This document shows positions 1 through 9,611 of a stretch of 60,000 nucleotides of DNA, in pieces. The notes below the pieces were generated by a model, which was not told the DNA's origin, searched no databases, and saw only the letters and a list, made by a program, of their open reading frames with translations. The DNA is from Symsagittifera roscoffensis (taxonomy: Eukaryota > Xenacoelomorpha > Acoela > Convolutidae). Where the stretch lies: positions 78,577,617 through 78,637,616 of the forward strand of contig NC_087063.1 of NCBI RefSeq assembly GCF_963678635.1. The letters are read 5' to 3'. The position numbers and the translations under genes are program-made. Each line of letters begins with the position of its first letter. The stretch's first letter is position 1.

Positions 1-131
1 TCGATTGAGTAATAGCACCGACTAATTTACTGCGAATCTTGCTTAGCCGTCGGTTTAATCCATGTGTTCGATTCTGATGTGTCGATTCCCGTTCGCATGG
101 CTTTCCGCCCTCCATCGGTTGATCTCGTTGA

Positions 132-1390
132 TCACGAAACTTTCAACCTATTTGTAGATTGTTTACTTTCCGCTTTGATATGCGGTCCCTTGGATGGATT
201 ATTGGATGATTTGTATCCCCTGGATGCACTACTACTATTGAACTCGAGAGCGGTTCGTATAAAGATTATCTTCGCCACAGTAAACATATTATCATACGTA
301 CTAATTGGCGTCGCTTCTTTACTTGGATGACGTGATAAATAATCCGCCAGCCCAATTTTTGCCCCTGGTTTATGTTCAACTTGAAAATCAAAGGGAATGA
401 GGCGATCTAACCAACGCGTTAACCGGCTAAACATTGTCTTGTTTTTCTTTTTATTTCCATTCAAAAGGGAGATTAACGCTTTATGATCGGTCATTATCAA
501 AAAATTCCGTCCCAGTATGTAATTTCGGAAATATTCAGCCCCCACACAACTGCCAACATTTCCAATTCATTCGTTGAATATTTATTTTCCGCCTCGTTAA
601 GATACCGTGAAGCAAACGAAATCGGTCTCCATCCTTCCAGTCCTAATTGTTCCAGAACGGTATCTAGCCCGTTGTGACTTGCATCGCACACTATACGAAT
701 ATCCTTGTGAATATCAAAATGTCGTAGTTCAACAATGTTAGACACTTGTTTCTTAAGATTTTCGAACGCATTCTGACATTCGGGGGTCCAAAAGTATTCA
801 TTGCTTTTACTTAACAGTGGTTGCAACGGCGCGGACGATTCCGCTAACGCTGGCAAATACTTATGGAGACTGTGTATTGACCCCATGAACGATTTTAACT
901 GCGTTAGGGTCCGCGGCGGCGTTAACGCTTCAATTGGTTCTGTTTTTCGTACCAATGGAGTTATTCCGGTAGATATTATTCTGTAGCCTAGCCACTCGCA
1001 TTCCCGTTGGGCGAACTTGCATTTCGTTAGTTTTAGCGACATATTTTCCCGATCCAGTTTTTTAAGGATTTTCTCTACCGTTGCTATATAGTAAATAGCG
1101 GTTCCCTTGGTTACTACCAAGATATCGTCGATAAACGCATGTGCCTGCGGGTATTCTGCGAGGATACAATCCATTGCGCGCTGGAATTCCGCTGGCATTG
1201 TAGTCAAACCATAGAATCCGGTGTTGTACCGGTACGTACCCGTAGACCGACCCCCGATGAGGGAAAAATTGCATTGTACACTCGTTTCAGCGCTTAACGG
1301 CAATTGACTGTACGCGTAAGTTAGGTCCATCGTTGTAAAAAAAATGTCCCCTGGTTTCTTTTCGCTGATCGTTCGCCCCACTGTGTCCAT
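132..1390 (-). pseudogene. Reverse transcriptase / RNase H of element X, frameshifted
   Basis: The frame 1390-497 encodes RT palm motifs (MDLTYAYSQLPL with the first catalytic Asp; AFIDDILVVTKG with the catalytic DD) and the RNase H start (RIVCDASHNGL). A second frame, 545-132, continues RNase H (LIMTDHKALISLL, then ADYLSRHP). A frameshift in the 497-545 overlap therefore splits RNase H. The RT N-terminus upstream of 1390 is not in a clean frame. The sequence resembles a Ty3/gypsy lineage common in invertebrates, which is a family-level judgement from motifs only. Confidence 0.85.
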
Positions 1391-1687
1391 TAATTCTTCA
1401 ATTTTTGATATTTGCTATTTGTTCTTATGCACTTGTTTATTTAATTCCCTTGACTCGAGCGCTAGCTTTAGAGACCCATCTTTTTTCACCGTTTTTACGA
1501 TTGGGGATACGAAATATTTATCCGAACAGTCCGGCAGTTTTTCGATGTGACCTTATTTCAGTATTTTATCGATTGATTTCAGTATCTACTTTTTTTTGCA
1601 ATGGAATTGGAGCTCGTCGTCCCTTCTGTTGTACCTGTGTGAGGTTTTCAAAAAATTCCGCTTGCTTTTTATAATTTCTGATTTTTC

Positions 1688-2122
1688 CTACCCTTTAAAA
1701 AGGTTTGAAAACTGCTTACTGAAGTAAGTTTGCCAAGAGTCCAGCTCCCCCTCTCGCACCTGTGTTTCCTCGTCCACCTCATCGATCGACATTGTTTGGT
1801 CCCCTGGTGATTGCTGCACCAACTGTAATCCAAGCTGAGGCATCAGGTCTCTTCCAATTATCGATGGGCGGTTACCTCCGATGACTTTTATCCTCGCGTT
1901 GATCTTCCAGCCATTGGATTCTAAAGTTACAGCCATTGTTCCAACCATCTGCAGTGGATTGTTCCCATAATCCCGAAATGAATTATCCTCCTTCGAGAGA
2001 GTGTCCAGTTTTATCCCCGAAGCTCCAAGGGTTCTTTTCAGTTCCCCGATGGTGAAAATTGAGATCGGAGATCCGCTGTCGATCCACACACGAGTAGAAT
2101 TCCCATTTATTCCAATCGGCAT
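1688..2122 (-). pseudogene. Retropepsin-like protease domain of element X
   Basis: An open stretch of 144 codons contains the aspartic-protease active-site motif IDSGSPISIF near residue 16 and the C-terminal GRDLMPQLGL segment (residues 93-102) that in Ty3/gypsy proteases corresponds to the conserved GRD motif. It lies between gag and RT as expected. It is separated from both by frame disruptions, and the fragment ends with a stop at 1688. The family cleaves the Gag-Pol precursor in the particle; here it is a remnant. Confidence 0.75.
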
Positions 2123-2254
2123 ATGTGCCCCAGCGAGTTTTAATTCCGTGAATCGTTTATGTTTTATTGCCCTTACCAGTTAATCCCCATCTGAGCTACT
2201 CGAGTCCCACGAATGTAAAACTGGATTCTTATTAACCCATCCAATGGAACTTGC

Positions 2255-3292
2255 GTGTTAGGACGCTTCCTGATCCGCCGAATTCTCCAGATGTGTATCG
2301 TCTGCATTCTCACGTATCATTCCTACTGCTCCCCGTCCTCGCTGATTTCCACGCTTCCCCTACAGGTACGTTCGAAATGTCCAATTTTATGGCCAAAATT
2401 ACACGTGACTCCTTTTGCGGGACATCTATCCAAATGTTCTCGTGAAAAATTCGGATGGTCGCAGTTCTAGCATCGGTTGTTCTGGAGCAAATTTCCACCT
2501 CGGTTTGAGCCTCGCCCCTGATAAAAGCCTCATCCCCTTGCACAGTTATTACGATATCCTCCTCGTATCGCCCCGACCGGTTCTGTTTTAATCTGGATTC
2601 CACCTCCTGATGACGATCCTTGGGTTCCCACCGATCCCGTGGCAACATAAGATGTGGCATACTTGTTTCCCCGCTCATACGAGAGGGCGATCCTATAAAC
2701 CTCTTCCGGTGTTTTCGTTGACCTGCACAATTCCTTTTGCGCTTCGCGGTTATTCATATTTACAATGAATACATCCCTGAGTATACGATCCTCCAACGCT
2801 CCAAAATTGCATCGGGCTGCCAGTCCGCTCAGGACGGAATGGAATTGCTCCAGACTTTCATTGATGAATCGTCTCCGAGAGAGAAGCTGGAATTTCTCGT
2901 ATGTTTAGTTCCTTTCCTTCTTGAATTCCGTTTCCAGTACGTCTACCATCCTTGGGTAACGAACCGTTGAAAGATCCAGATGTGGTCGTCTTTTGTGTAG
3001 TTAATCTTGCCCTTTTCCCCCAGACACAAAAACAAATTCGAAAAAAGTTTTTGTTCCGATTCCAATCGATTTTTCCCATCTACTTCCTCGGGTAAAGCAG
3101 TAACTAGAGCTGCAATAAGAGCCGCTGCGTAGTAGTAGTTTTTCGGGTTGATTGAGTGCTTTGCCACCATTCCCCATTGGAATCTGTTAATCCAGAACTC
3201 CCACATCATAGGCAGTTCAGTACATTTCGCTGGCCAAAATCCTGTAATGCCCAGTGGATTTTCCCCCCACCTGAGACTGCTGGCTGCGCCAT
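2255..3292 (-). pseudogene. gag pseudogene of element X
   Basis: The minus strand has a candidate start ATG at 3292-3290, directly at the putative LTR/PBS border. After about 25 codons the coding signal moves to another frame, which contains a tryptophan-rich segment (MMWEFWINRF) typical of Ty3/gypsy capsid N-termini. Further fragments follow at 2970-2858 and 2796-2310 in different frames. At 2472-2362 two zinc-knuckle remnants are visible. The first contains an amber codon at 2469-2467, and in the second (CNFGHKIGHFERTC) the second cysteine of the CCHC pattern is replaced by glycine. The role would be capsid/nucleocapsid; this copy is clearly broken. Confidence 0.7.
3282..3291 (-). other. 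Candidate primer binding site of element X
   Basis: Sense strand (minus) reads TTTTTAACA then TGGCGCAGCC. An LTR ending in CA followed at once by TGG is the expected LTR/PBS junction. TGGCGCAG is the start of the tRNA-Ser type PBS known from some gypsy elements such as 17.6 and 297. The match beyond about 8 bases was not tested against tRNAs. Confidence 0.45.
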
Positions 3293-3685
3293 GTTAAAAA
3301 GGTTGATTGTTCAATCCGTAAGTTCCAAATGATAATCAACTTAATCTCACAAAGTTAACAATAAGAGTGACTCTAAAGATTATCCAAGGGTGACAGACAA
3401 TGCCAAGGAAAGCACGTGCTAATAGACTAATTAGCACCACGAATGACAGTTGATTGACGGCTGTAAGTTGAACTAAATGAACACTATATGACACTTTACT
3501 TCCGTCATTAATCGGCCACAAACTTGACAAGTGGCTGCGCGAGATCGCAGTATTCATTTTTTGCGAAGGAAATTCAATGCAATTTTGTAATTAGACAAGT
3601 GCTGCGAAATATCGGTCAACCGCACTTTATGAGAGAACAGATCTAATTAGTGTTTAAAGCAGGCCTCAACCAGTATTCATACAGG
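3292..3685 (-). repeat. Possible 5' LTR of element X (outer end uncertain)
   Basis: The sequence right of the PBS-like site starts TGTTAAAAAGG on the plus strand, i.e. the LTR would end CCTTTTTAACA in sense. It has no coding signal. A TG/CA-type outer end could be at 3685 (sense TGTATGAATAC), giving 394 bp, but no second LTR is in the window to confirm it. The end coordinate is a guess. Confidence 0.25.
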
Positions 3686-3750
3686 CCTAGCGGGTACAAA
3701 TGCGGCTTCCAACCCCACAGCGTGGGTTCGAATAGCGATTTTTAAGCCAT
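3683..3750 (+). repeat. tRNA-like segment with A- and B-box matches, possible SINE head
   Basis: Plus strand GGCCTAGCGGGTA at 3683-3696 resembles a pol III A box, and GGGTTCGAATA at 3724-3734 resembles the B box. They are about 40 bases apart, as in tRNA-derived SINEs. The flank to the gap (3751-3809) shows nothing recognisable. Confidence 0.35.
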
Positions 3751-3809
3751 TGGGCGGGACCAATCATAAGCACGTTTTCTCACGGTACCAAACAAGTAAA
3801 TTAGTACCC

Positions 3810-4009
3810 NNNNNNNNNNNNNNNNNNNNNNNNNNNNNNNNNNNNNNNNNNNNNNNNNNNNNNNNNNNNNNNNNNNNNNNNNNNNNNNNNNNNNNNNNNN
3901 NNNNNNNNNNNNNNNNNNNNNNNNNNNNNNNNNNNNNNNNNNNNNNNNNNNNNNNNNNNNNNNNNNNNNNNNNNNNNNNNNNNNNNNNNNNNNNNNNNNN
4001 NNNNNNNNN
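3810..4009. other. Assembly gap of 200 N
   Basis: Exactly 200 undetermined bases, a conventional gap size, so the true length is unknown. Element X lies on the left and the giant element on the right, so the junction between them is not actually observed. Any reading frame running through it is meaningless. Confidence 0.99.
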
Positions 4010-5627
4010 CAACCAGTTGCTCGATGGACTTTCCTCGGATGGCTCCGTGGATGGGTTGCTCTTCCGCTTCGTCATCCTCATGGCCAGCAGATGGTGTATT
4101 ATGGCCAGATCATGTAGATTCGCGTCATCATCCAAGTCTAACAAGATATCCGCTGTCATGTCCCAGATTAATCCGGCGTTAGGATGGGGACACCAAGAAG
4201 GCTTCATGAGTTCGCACATGGTTACTAGGCTGGTTTTCAAGGGACCGTCCCAAGAACCACAATCAAAACTCACTTGCCCCTTCAGCTCGGGAACCGAGGG
4301 TTCGACCACTCGTTCTTCTAAAATAATTCCCAGCTTGGGTTCTTCCACCATCAGCATTCCAGTTTCCCTAATCCGTTCGACCCAGAAATTGAGCACTGTG
4401 ACTGGCTCATAGTCGAAGTACGCTTCCCTGGCTTCTTCATTCACGAAGGGATTATACGCCATCCCTGGTATGCCAGACACATACTGGAACGACTTCAATT
4501 TCCCTAGTGTTGCAAAGTCTTTCTGTCCCCTGACTGTTTCAATCAACTCCCGGCTCATTTTCAATCCTTTGTTGGAATACCTTCTCACTTCTTCCAACTT
4601 GCGATAGCTCTCCATGTCGTTCGACTCCTTATTTGGTACAATCAACGGCATATCCTGATATAGTTCCAGGAGTGCCCTAAGGAAGTTTCTTTCGCAATCA
4701 ACTCCCTTTTGCCGAAAGATCTTTATGCATTCTCCCATAACAGGAGTGGGGATACGATCCACCACGAACCTTACAAAGCAAAGGTCATCCTTACGCTTAG
4801 CGCAGGCTATCGCAGAATCGTCTTTTGAAATCAACGCTCGCAGGGCATCCATCAACTCCAGCTCCTGTTCCTTTGATTTCAAATCATTACTGGCTTCATA
4901 TTCCGCCTTCTTGATGCCCATCAAGCACCAAGCCAACCGTACTTGCAGGTCAGTTCTCGTGCACGGATGAGCCAGGTATGCTGCCACCGTCGCAGGCGCA
5001 TGCATCGTCTCGTCGAAGTATCTTTGGAGGGCCGCCCTCCAAGAGATTTCCAGTAGTTTTTCCAGCCCGATTTCGTTCGCCTCCGAGGACATTACCGTGC
5101 CGTATTCTTTCCGATTTAGGTTAGAATTCTCCGTAAGCCCTTTCAGATATTCCTGCATGGCTCGCTTCGCGCTCCAAGCCATCAGGTGCCCTCTCGCGGA
5201 GTTCCTCGCCTTCAACATCTCTCCACATAACCCAATGCTGGATCTCCCATGTGGACCGATTCCGGCACAGTGATTCGACTGTACTCGACCACGTCGAGTT
5301 GTCCCTCTAGTTTCATCCGGGCCATGTTGGTTCCCGAGGGCCTGTAACTATCAAGTCGTCCAGATCCACACTGACTGATGATGTCCATCTCTAGCTTAGT
5401 GTCTGCTAGGGTTTGTGCAGTCTTCTTTGATTTCGTGGCTGTTGTGGTCAGACCTGCCAATAGCATAGGGGTTATCAGGTTAACGCATTGAGGAGCGCGA
5501 CCACAAACATCGCCAGCCCCGGGTCTTCTCGTGTAAAGTCACAATCTATCAGCCGCTGATAGATCTCGTCTAGAGTCGCTCCTAGACTCGCTTAGAGGAA
5601 TTCCATTAGTTCATTCGTGTCACCCAT
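4010..5627 (-). pseudogene. ORF2 remnant of copy 1 with 5.3-kb internal deletion
   Basis: The start ATG at 5627-5625 matches the ORF2 start of copy 2. A stop (TCA changed to TAA) follows at about codon 12, and the first ~150 bp align with copy 2 28856-28705. At about 5470-5490 the alignment jumps to copy 2 ~23400, so about 5.3 kb is gone, including the SGNH hydrolase domain. From 5466 to 4010 it matches the C-terminal third of ORF2, with a small insertion near 5219 that shifts frame. This copy is intact where copy 2 has its 16-bp deletion (near 4290-4305), showing that the two open frames of copy 2 were one ORF. It is truncated by the gap. Confidence 0.85.
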
Positions 5628-6236
5628 TTCTATCGTGTTGATTCTCGTGTCGTGAAGTTTCTTCCGGCTCGTTTGATTCAATGAATTCAATAAACAATTT
5701 CTGATCAATCAAGATTTAAAAAACAAGTCGCGACTTACAACCGTCATTTTTGGATAAAACATCATTCAAATCTTTAAAACTCTTCATTGAAACTCTCTTC
5801 TCATTTCTAATTTAAAAATTTAGCACCAAGGTAAATTTTGTTGAAGAATCGTCAGTTGGACTCGATATTCTTGTACTCTCTCAAAAAGTCAGCTGCTAGT
5901 GCTGTTTTGAAGCTTACATCCGCGGTTATCGCTATAGCGCATGTACGTTCCGTGAGTCCACCTGCATCTTGTCGAGGTAACACAAATGAGCGCTGTCACC
6001 TTCCATACCTGGAATGTTCCAGGTCTTTCAGGACACAAACATCACATAAAACATACCCTAACAGTAACAGAACACATAAACATATATCTACATTATTACC
6101 TAAAAACATAATCCCTAGTAGCTAACCTAACTCAACCCTGATCTCTATAAAGTGAACTTAATAAAAACCACTTATCGCCGAATGCAACTCCTAGCATATG
6201 CTCAGATATTACTTTTTATGTAAGTAAACTTCTATG
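5628..6236. other. Inter-ORF region of copy 1 (between pol and ORF2)
   Basis: AT-rich noncoding DNA matching copy 2 28857-29335. The difference is a 98-bp insertion at 5860-5957, a near-exact direct copy of 6512-6609 from the macro-domain coding region. Around 5726 the T tract that in copy 2 ends in AG (28941, minus strand) here lacks the AG. Confidence 0.7.
5860..5957. repeat. 98-bp direct duplication of 6512-6609
   Basis: Both segments run from ACTCGATAT to CGTGAGT, have the same length and differ at only one or two bases. Copy 2 has the source sequence (in 29336-30793) but nothing like it in its inter-ORF region, so this is a copy-1-specific insertion in the same orientation. Confidence 0.85.
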
Positions 6237-6839
6237 TCAGTTTCTGAAAATATCACGTGTACAAGGGCTTACAACTCTCGGATGTAGCTTTACCCTATTA
6301 GGATCATATACTGGTAACGAGAGAGAGGTCACTCCCCTCTCAACCAGAAAATCCCTAAGTCGAGTCAAGGCCAATACCAAGCTCTCTGGATCTACGCGAT
6401 GCCTATCAGTGGCCTTAGTAACCAGGAAACACAAATATTTCCCTGGTATCTGTGATGCAACAGGGGGCAGCGCTATCATCCCTCCTACACCAGGCCTCTG
6501 TTTCCATAAAAACTCGATATTTTTGTACTCTCTCAAAAAGTCAGCTGCTAGTGCTGTTTTGAAGCTTACATCCGCGGTTATCGCTATAGCGCATGTACGT
6601 TCCGTGAGTATGAAATCGCTGTCCGTTACGACGATGTTGCTTGAATAATGGCTCGGTAGGTCAAAATAAGATTCAAAAATTCTTCCGAAAGCTGGTTTTT
6701 TAGCATTCTCGCCTTCTGTCACTAGTTCTCCGGTTCTCTTGCCGATTTCAATTTTTTTATGATCAGGTTTTCGGTGTGGGTGAGTCCTACCCCACTCTCC
6801 GGACAAAAATATCCATCGACGTCCCCGTCGATTGCCCAA
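6225..6839 (-). pseudogene. Macro-like domain (C-terminus of pol), copy 1
   Basis: Frame 6839-6237 aligns with residues about 296-475 of the copy 2 protein at 30793-29336. It includes the segments VGGMIALPPV, KYLCFLVTK and VTSLSLPVYD, which follow the order of a TARG1/OARD1-type macro domain. A frameshift near 6280 diverts the last codons. In the neighbouring frame the original end (IFSETDIEVYLHKK, stop near 6225) is readable and matches the C-terminal beta strand of that family better than copy 2, which lost it by a small indel. Copy 1 thus supports the macro assignment although it is itself broken. Confidence 0.65.
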
Positions 6840-7914
6840 AGTCTAGCAGATCGAGGTTGGATTGTGGAACACGTAGAGGACCATCTGGGGCGACCCAGTT
6901 GGACTCGGTATTGTAATTACTGACGTATTTGATGCCGTCTTTATCGACGTCCTGAATCGTTAGGATTGTCTCTTTTGGATCTGTCGGCAGATCATGGAGC
7001 CATTCGAGCACCCGCAAGTTCGTTAGTTCTTGCTCATGAGTCTGTTCCGCTTCTGGTTCGAACTCCACTTCCGGTTCTGATCGATCGTCGATCCAATCCT
7101 GATCCATGTCATTCACCAAGTCGATTTCTTCTAGCACCGCCACTTCGTCCAGTCCTACCAGCGAGTCCATCATATCACTTACAACTATCCTGTCTATGAC
7201 GAAATCCTCGCCGTACGGATTGTATTTCTTCTTGTTTTTTCTTCTCTTGCTCTGGCGTGTTTCCACGGTGAGAGGAAAGTCAGGCTGTATTCCTTTGTCA
7301 ATTTCAATTTGTTCCGGGCAGTCCCAGTCTTCCTCGGCATAACGTAGAGTTTCATCGTCCACCTCTACTTGCTCGGTCAACTCCAGATCCAGTGGTAGGT
7401 CGCAATCGTCTACCACCTCATTCCCGTCGTTTTTGTCGCGAGTACCCTTTTCATTCACCTCACAAGCAGGATCCACTAACAAATAGTCTCCCTCTTGCAT
7501 GTCCGCTGGGATGCACCAGTCCTCTGACGAGGCATTGTGTGGTTTGATGTTTTCGTAATGAGCTGCTCTTCCAGTGCTCAATCGATAAAATCGACCTCCT
7601 TGGAGCAGCTCTGTTATCTGAAATGGACCACGCCATTTCTTTAATAATTTCTTGGTTCCTTTTGGTGGAACCACTTCCTGGAACACCCAGACGTAGTCGC
7701 CAACTGAGTAGGCTTTTGCATCGGCTGTCCTTTTATCAAACCTCCTTTTTTGTATATTTTGCGCCTGTTGCGTGTTCCTCCTGCATAAGTCATTGAGGTC
7801 CTGCTGTCTTCTAATAACATACCGAACGTACGTTTGCGGTGCTGTTCTCTTCCCCTCATATTCAGGGTAGAAAAACGTCAACGGAAGCGCTTTTTCGTGA
7901 CCCGTTAGCATCAT
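6787..7914 (-). pseudogene. Integrase C-terminal part (GPY/F module and acidic tail), copy 1
   Basis: A 375-codon frame starts at the end of the integrase core (MMLTGHEKALPLTFFYPEYE) and runs through a basic linker to the GPY/F module (KKWRGPFQITELLQGGRFY near residues 88-106). An acidic region follows (several DD and EE clusters, residues about 140-330). It aligns with copy 2 along its full length and, unlike copy 2, has no stop at the RRQQDL position. It ends by frameshift into the macro-domain frame at 6839. Confidence 0.8.
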
Positions 7915-7926
7915 GTGCGGACTTAT

Positions 7927-8710
7927 TCATGTGGTGGAATAATCCGTGCTGTTGTAAGCACCCATCACTTGCGGCAAGTGCTTGTCCCAGTCATCCATGT
8001 AGCGTGAGCAATAGACTCTCAGCATGGATACCAGTGTGCGATTTTGCCTCTCGACTAGGCCATTCGTTTGCGGGTGATAAGTGGTCGAGTGGGCCTGCGC
8101 TACCTGCGACCTTTTCATTAACTCCTTCTTGAGATCACTCACGAATGCTTTGCCATTGTCCGATTGGAATGTAATGGGAGCCATGCCTCGCTATGCACAC
8201 ATTTATCAAATGATCGCATGTTTCTTTCGCCGATGCTGTCATGCAGGGTGCTGCCTCCGCATATTTCGTAAAATGGTCGATCATTACCTGCACCTGATTA
8301 TAGCCCGTTGCTGTCATGCAGATCTTCTGATGATCAATTTGCACCACTTCGTTGAATCCCGACGACTCTATTGACTGTAGGGGGGACCTCAGTTTCCTGG
8401 GATCCTTCGCCGGTTGACATGACAGGCATGCGGCGATCCACTTCTCACAAGCCTTCTTCAATCCCGGCCATTCGAATCGTTTCTGTATCCTGTTGTACAT
8501 TTTGTCCACGCCTTGATGGCCCATCTGATCATGTGAACGAAAGAGCAATTCGGTCTGGTACAACTGTGGTAACACTATCGAATTGTATTTATAAAGGAAC
8601 TTACCCTCCTCTTTACGTTTACAGGCTACAATTCCGTCCTTATTCAGGTACAACAAGTCCTTTATCTTCAGGTAGAATTGCTTCAAGATCTTGCAGCTGT
8701 CTTCTTCCAA
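7927..8710 (-). pseudogene. Integrase zinc finger and catalytic core, copy 1
   Basis: Frame 8710-8135 has the HHCC finger (HDQMGHQGVDK ... CLSCQ) and the first catalytic Asp (VVQIDHQKI). The core continues after a frameshift in frame 8184-7927 with QSDNGKAF (second Asp) and GLVERQNRTL (Glu). The DDE residues are present but split over two frames, and a stop at 7926-7924 ends the second. Ty3/gypsy integrases insert the cDNA; this copy cannot make an intact one. Confidence 0.85.
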
Positions 8711-9611
8711 GTCTCCCTTGTCAGGTGCTCCATTCTTGATTCATCTCTTCAGACTGCTCGTCATTCTATCATTTCGTTGAGCCCTTAGGAGATCCGACAG
8801 CCTGTACCTGGCTTTCAAATACGTCTTTACCACGTTCATTTGCCCACTCATTATTTCCGGAGCATGAGCATCTCCATCAATTTGACATACCATATCTTTT
8901 TCAAAGGCGTCGCTTCCTGCACAGATGGTTCCAGATTGGTACGGACGACCGTACCATGTGACAGCAATCTGGTTGGGCGTTTCGAGACTGCTATCAGCTC
9001 GAGCTCATCGGCGGCATTATCTACCACAGTGCCCTCTTCATCTGAGGTGCACCTGTCCCTGTCTGGATCCTGATGCATTTCTCGGTCCAGCCCACGCTGC
9101 TTCCAGTCTACCAACAAGGAGTGGATCGCGATCTCCGATATATCGGAATTGGAAGTTGTTTCAGATGTGTTGTCCCAGGACTGGGGCCTCGAATCAACAC
9201 TTGAGCCGACTGATTCCCCAACATCATATTCCAAGTTGTCTGAGATGTTTTCGACTTCCCGGACAAAACTCTGTCCCTCGGTTGCCTCGAATCCGACTCC
9301 CCGGACAACATTCTATCCCTCAGTTGTCTAAACAACCTCTCCCCGGACAAGTCGTCCTGTACGCGCTCAAAGGTATCAGACTCCTCGGACAAGTCGTCCT
9401 TGACAGGCTCGAAGGTATCAGACTCCCCGGACATTGTCTCGTCCCCGGACGAACAATCTGAGCTCGTATTCTTCTCTTGCATACGTGAAATGCACTTTCC
9501 TCGTGAAGCTAGATCTCGACTTGACCCTGACTTCTTCAGTGGCTTGGGTCTGATTCAGTGTCCCATGTTCAGTGAACGAAGTTCTCAACAAGACCTCCTT
9601 CGGCATTGAGC
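8711..9611 (-). pseudogene. RNase H-integrase spacer, copy 1
   Basis: Fragments in several frames (9482-9108, 9234-8851) correspond to the region after RNase H in copy 2. It holds degenerate short repeats centred on LSGES, with three exact copies (9297-9307, 9339-9349, 9423-9433) and some variants of the plus-strand 11-mer CTCCCCGGACA. No enzymatic domain is recognised; it is probably a tether or linker region. Confidence 0.6.

Larger units (their letters stand above)
1..3292 (-). mobile_element. Decayed Ty3/gypsy-type LTR retrotransposon (element X), internal region
   Basis: Read on the minus strand, this stretch holds in order gag remnants (3292 to about 2255), an aspartic protease (2122-1688) and a reverse transcriptase/RNase H (1390-132), which is Ty3/gypsy order. 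Frameshifts and stops separate the parts, so it is not functional. Its RT belongs to a different lineage from the giant element to the right: FIDD instead of YVDD at the active site, and unrelated protease and gag. Positions 1-131 continue the post-RNase H part without a long open frame, and no integrase is in view because the element runs off the left edge. Confidence 0.85.

Noticed and set aside
3750-4412. Open frames on both strands running through the N run
   Set aside because: Undetermined bases have no stops; the frames are artefacts of the gap.
8371-9609. Plus-strand frames opposite integrase and spacer (for example 8925-9461)
   Set aside because: Shadows of the minus-strand pol; Ser/Pro/Arg-rich composition is what the antisense of this region gives.
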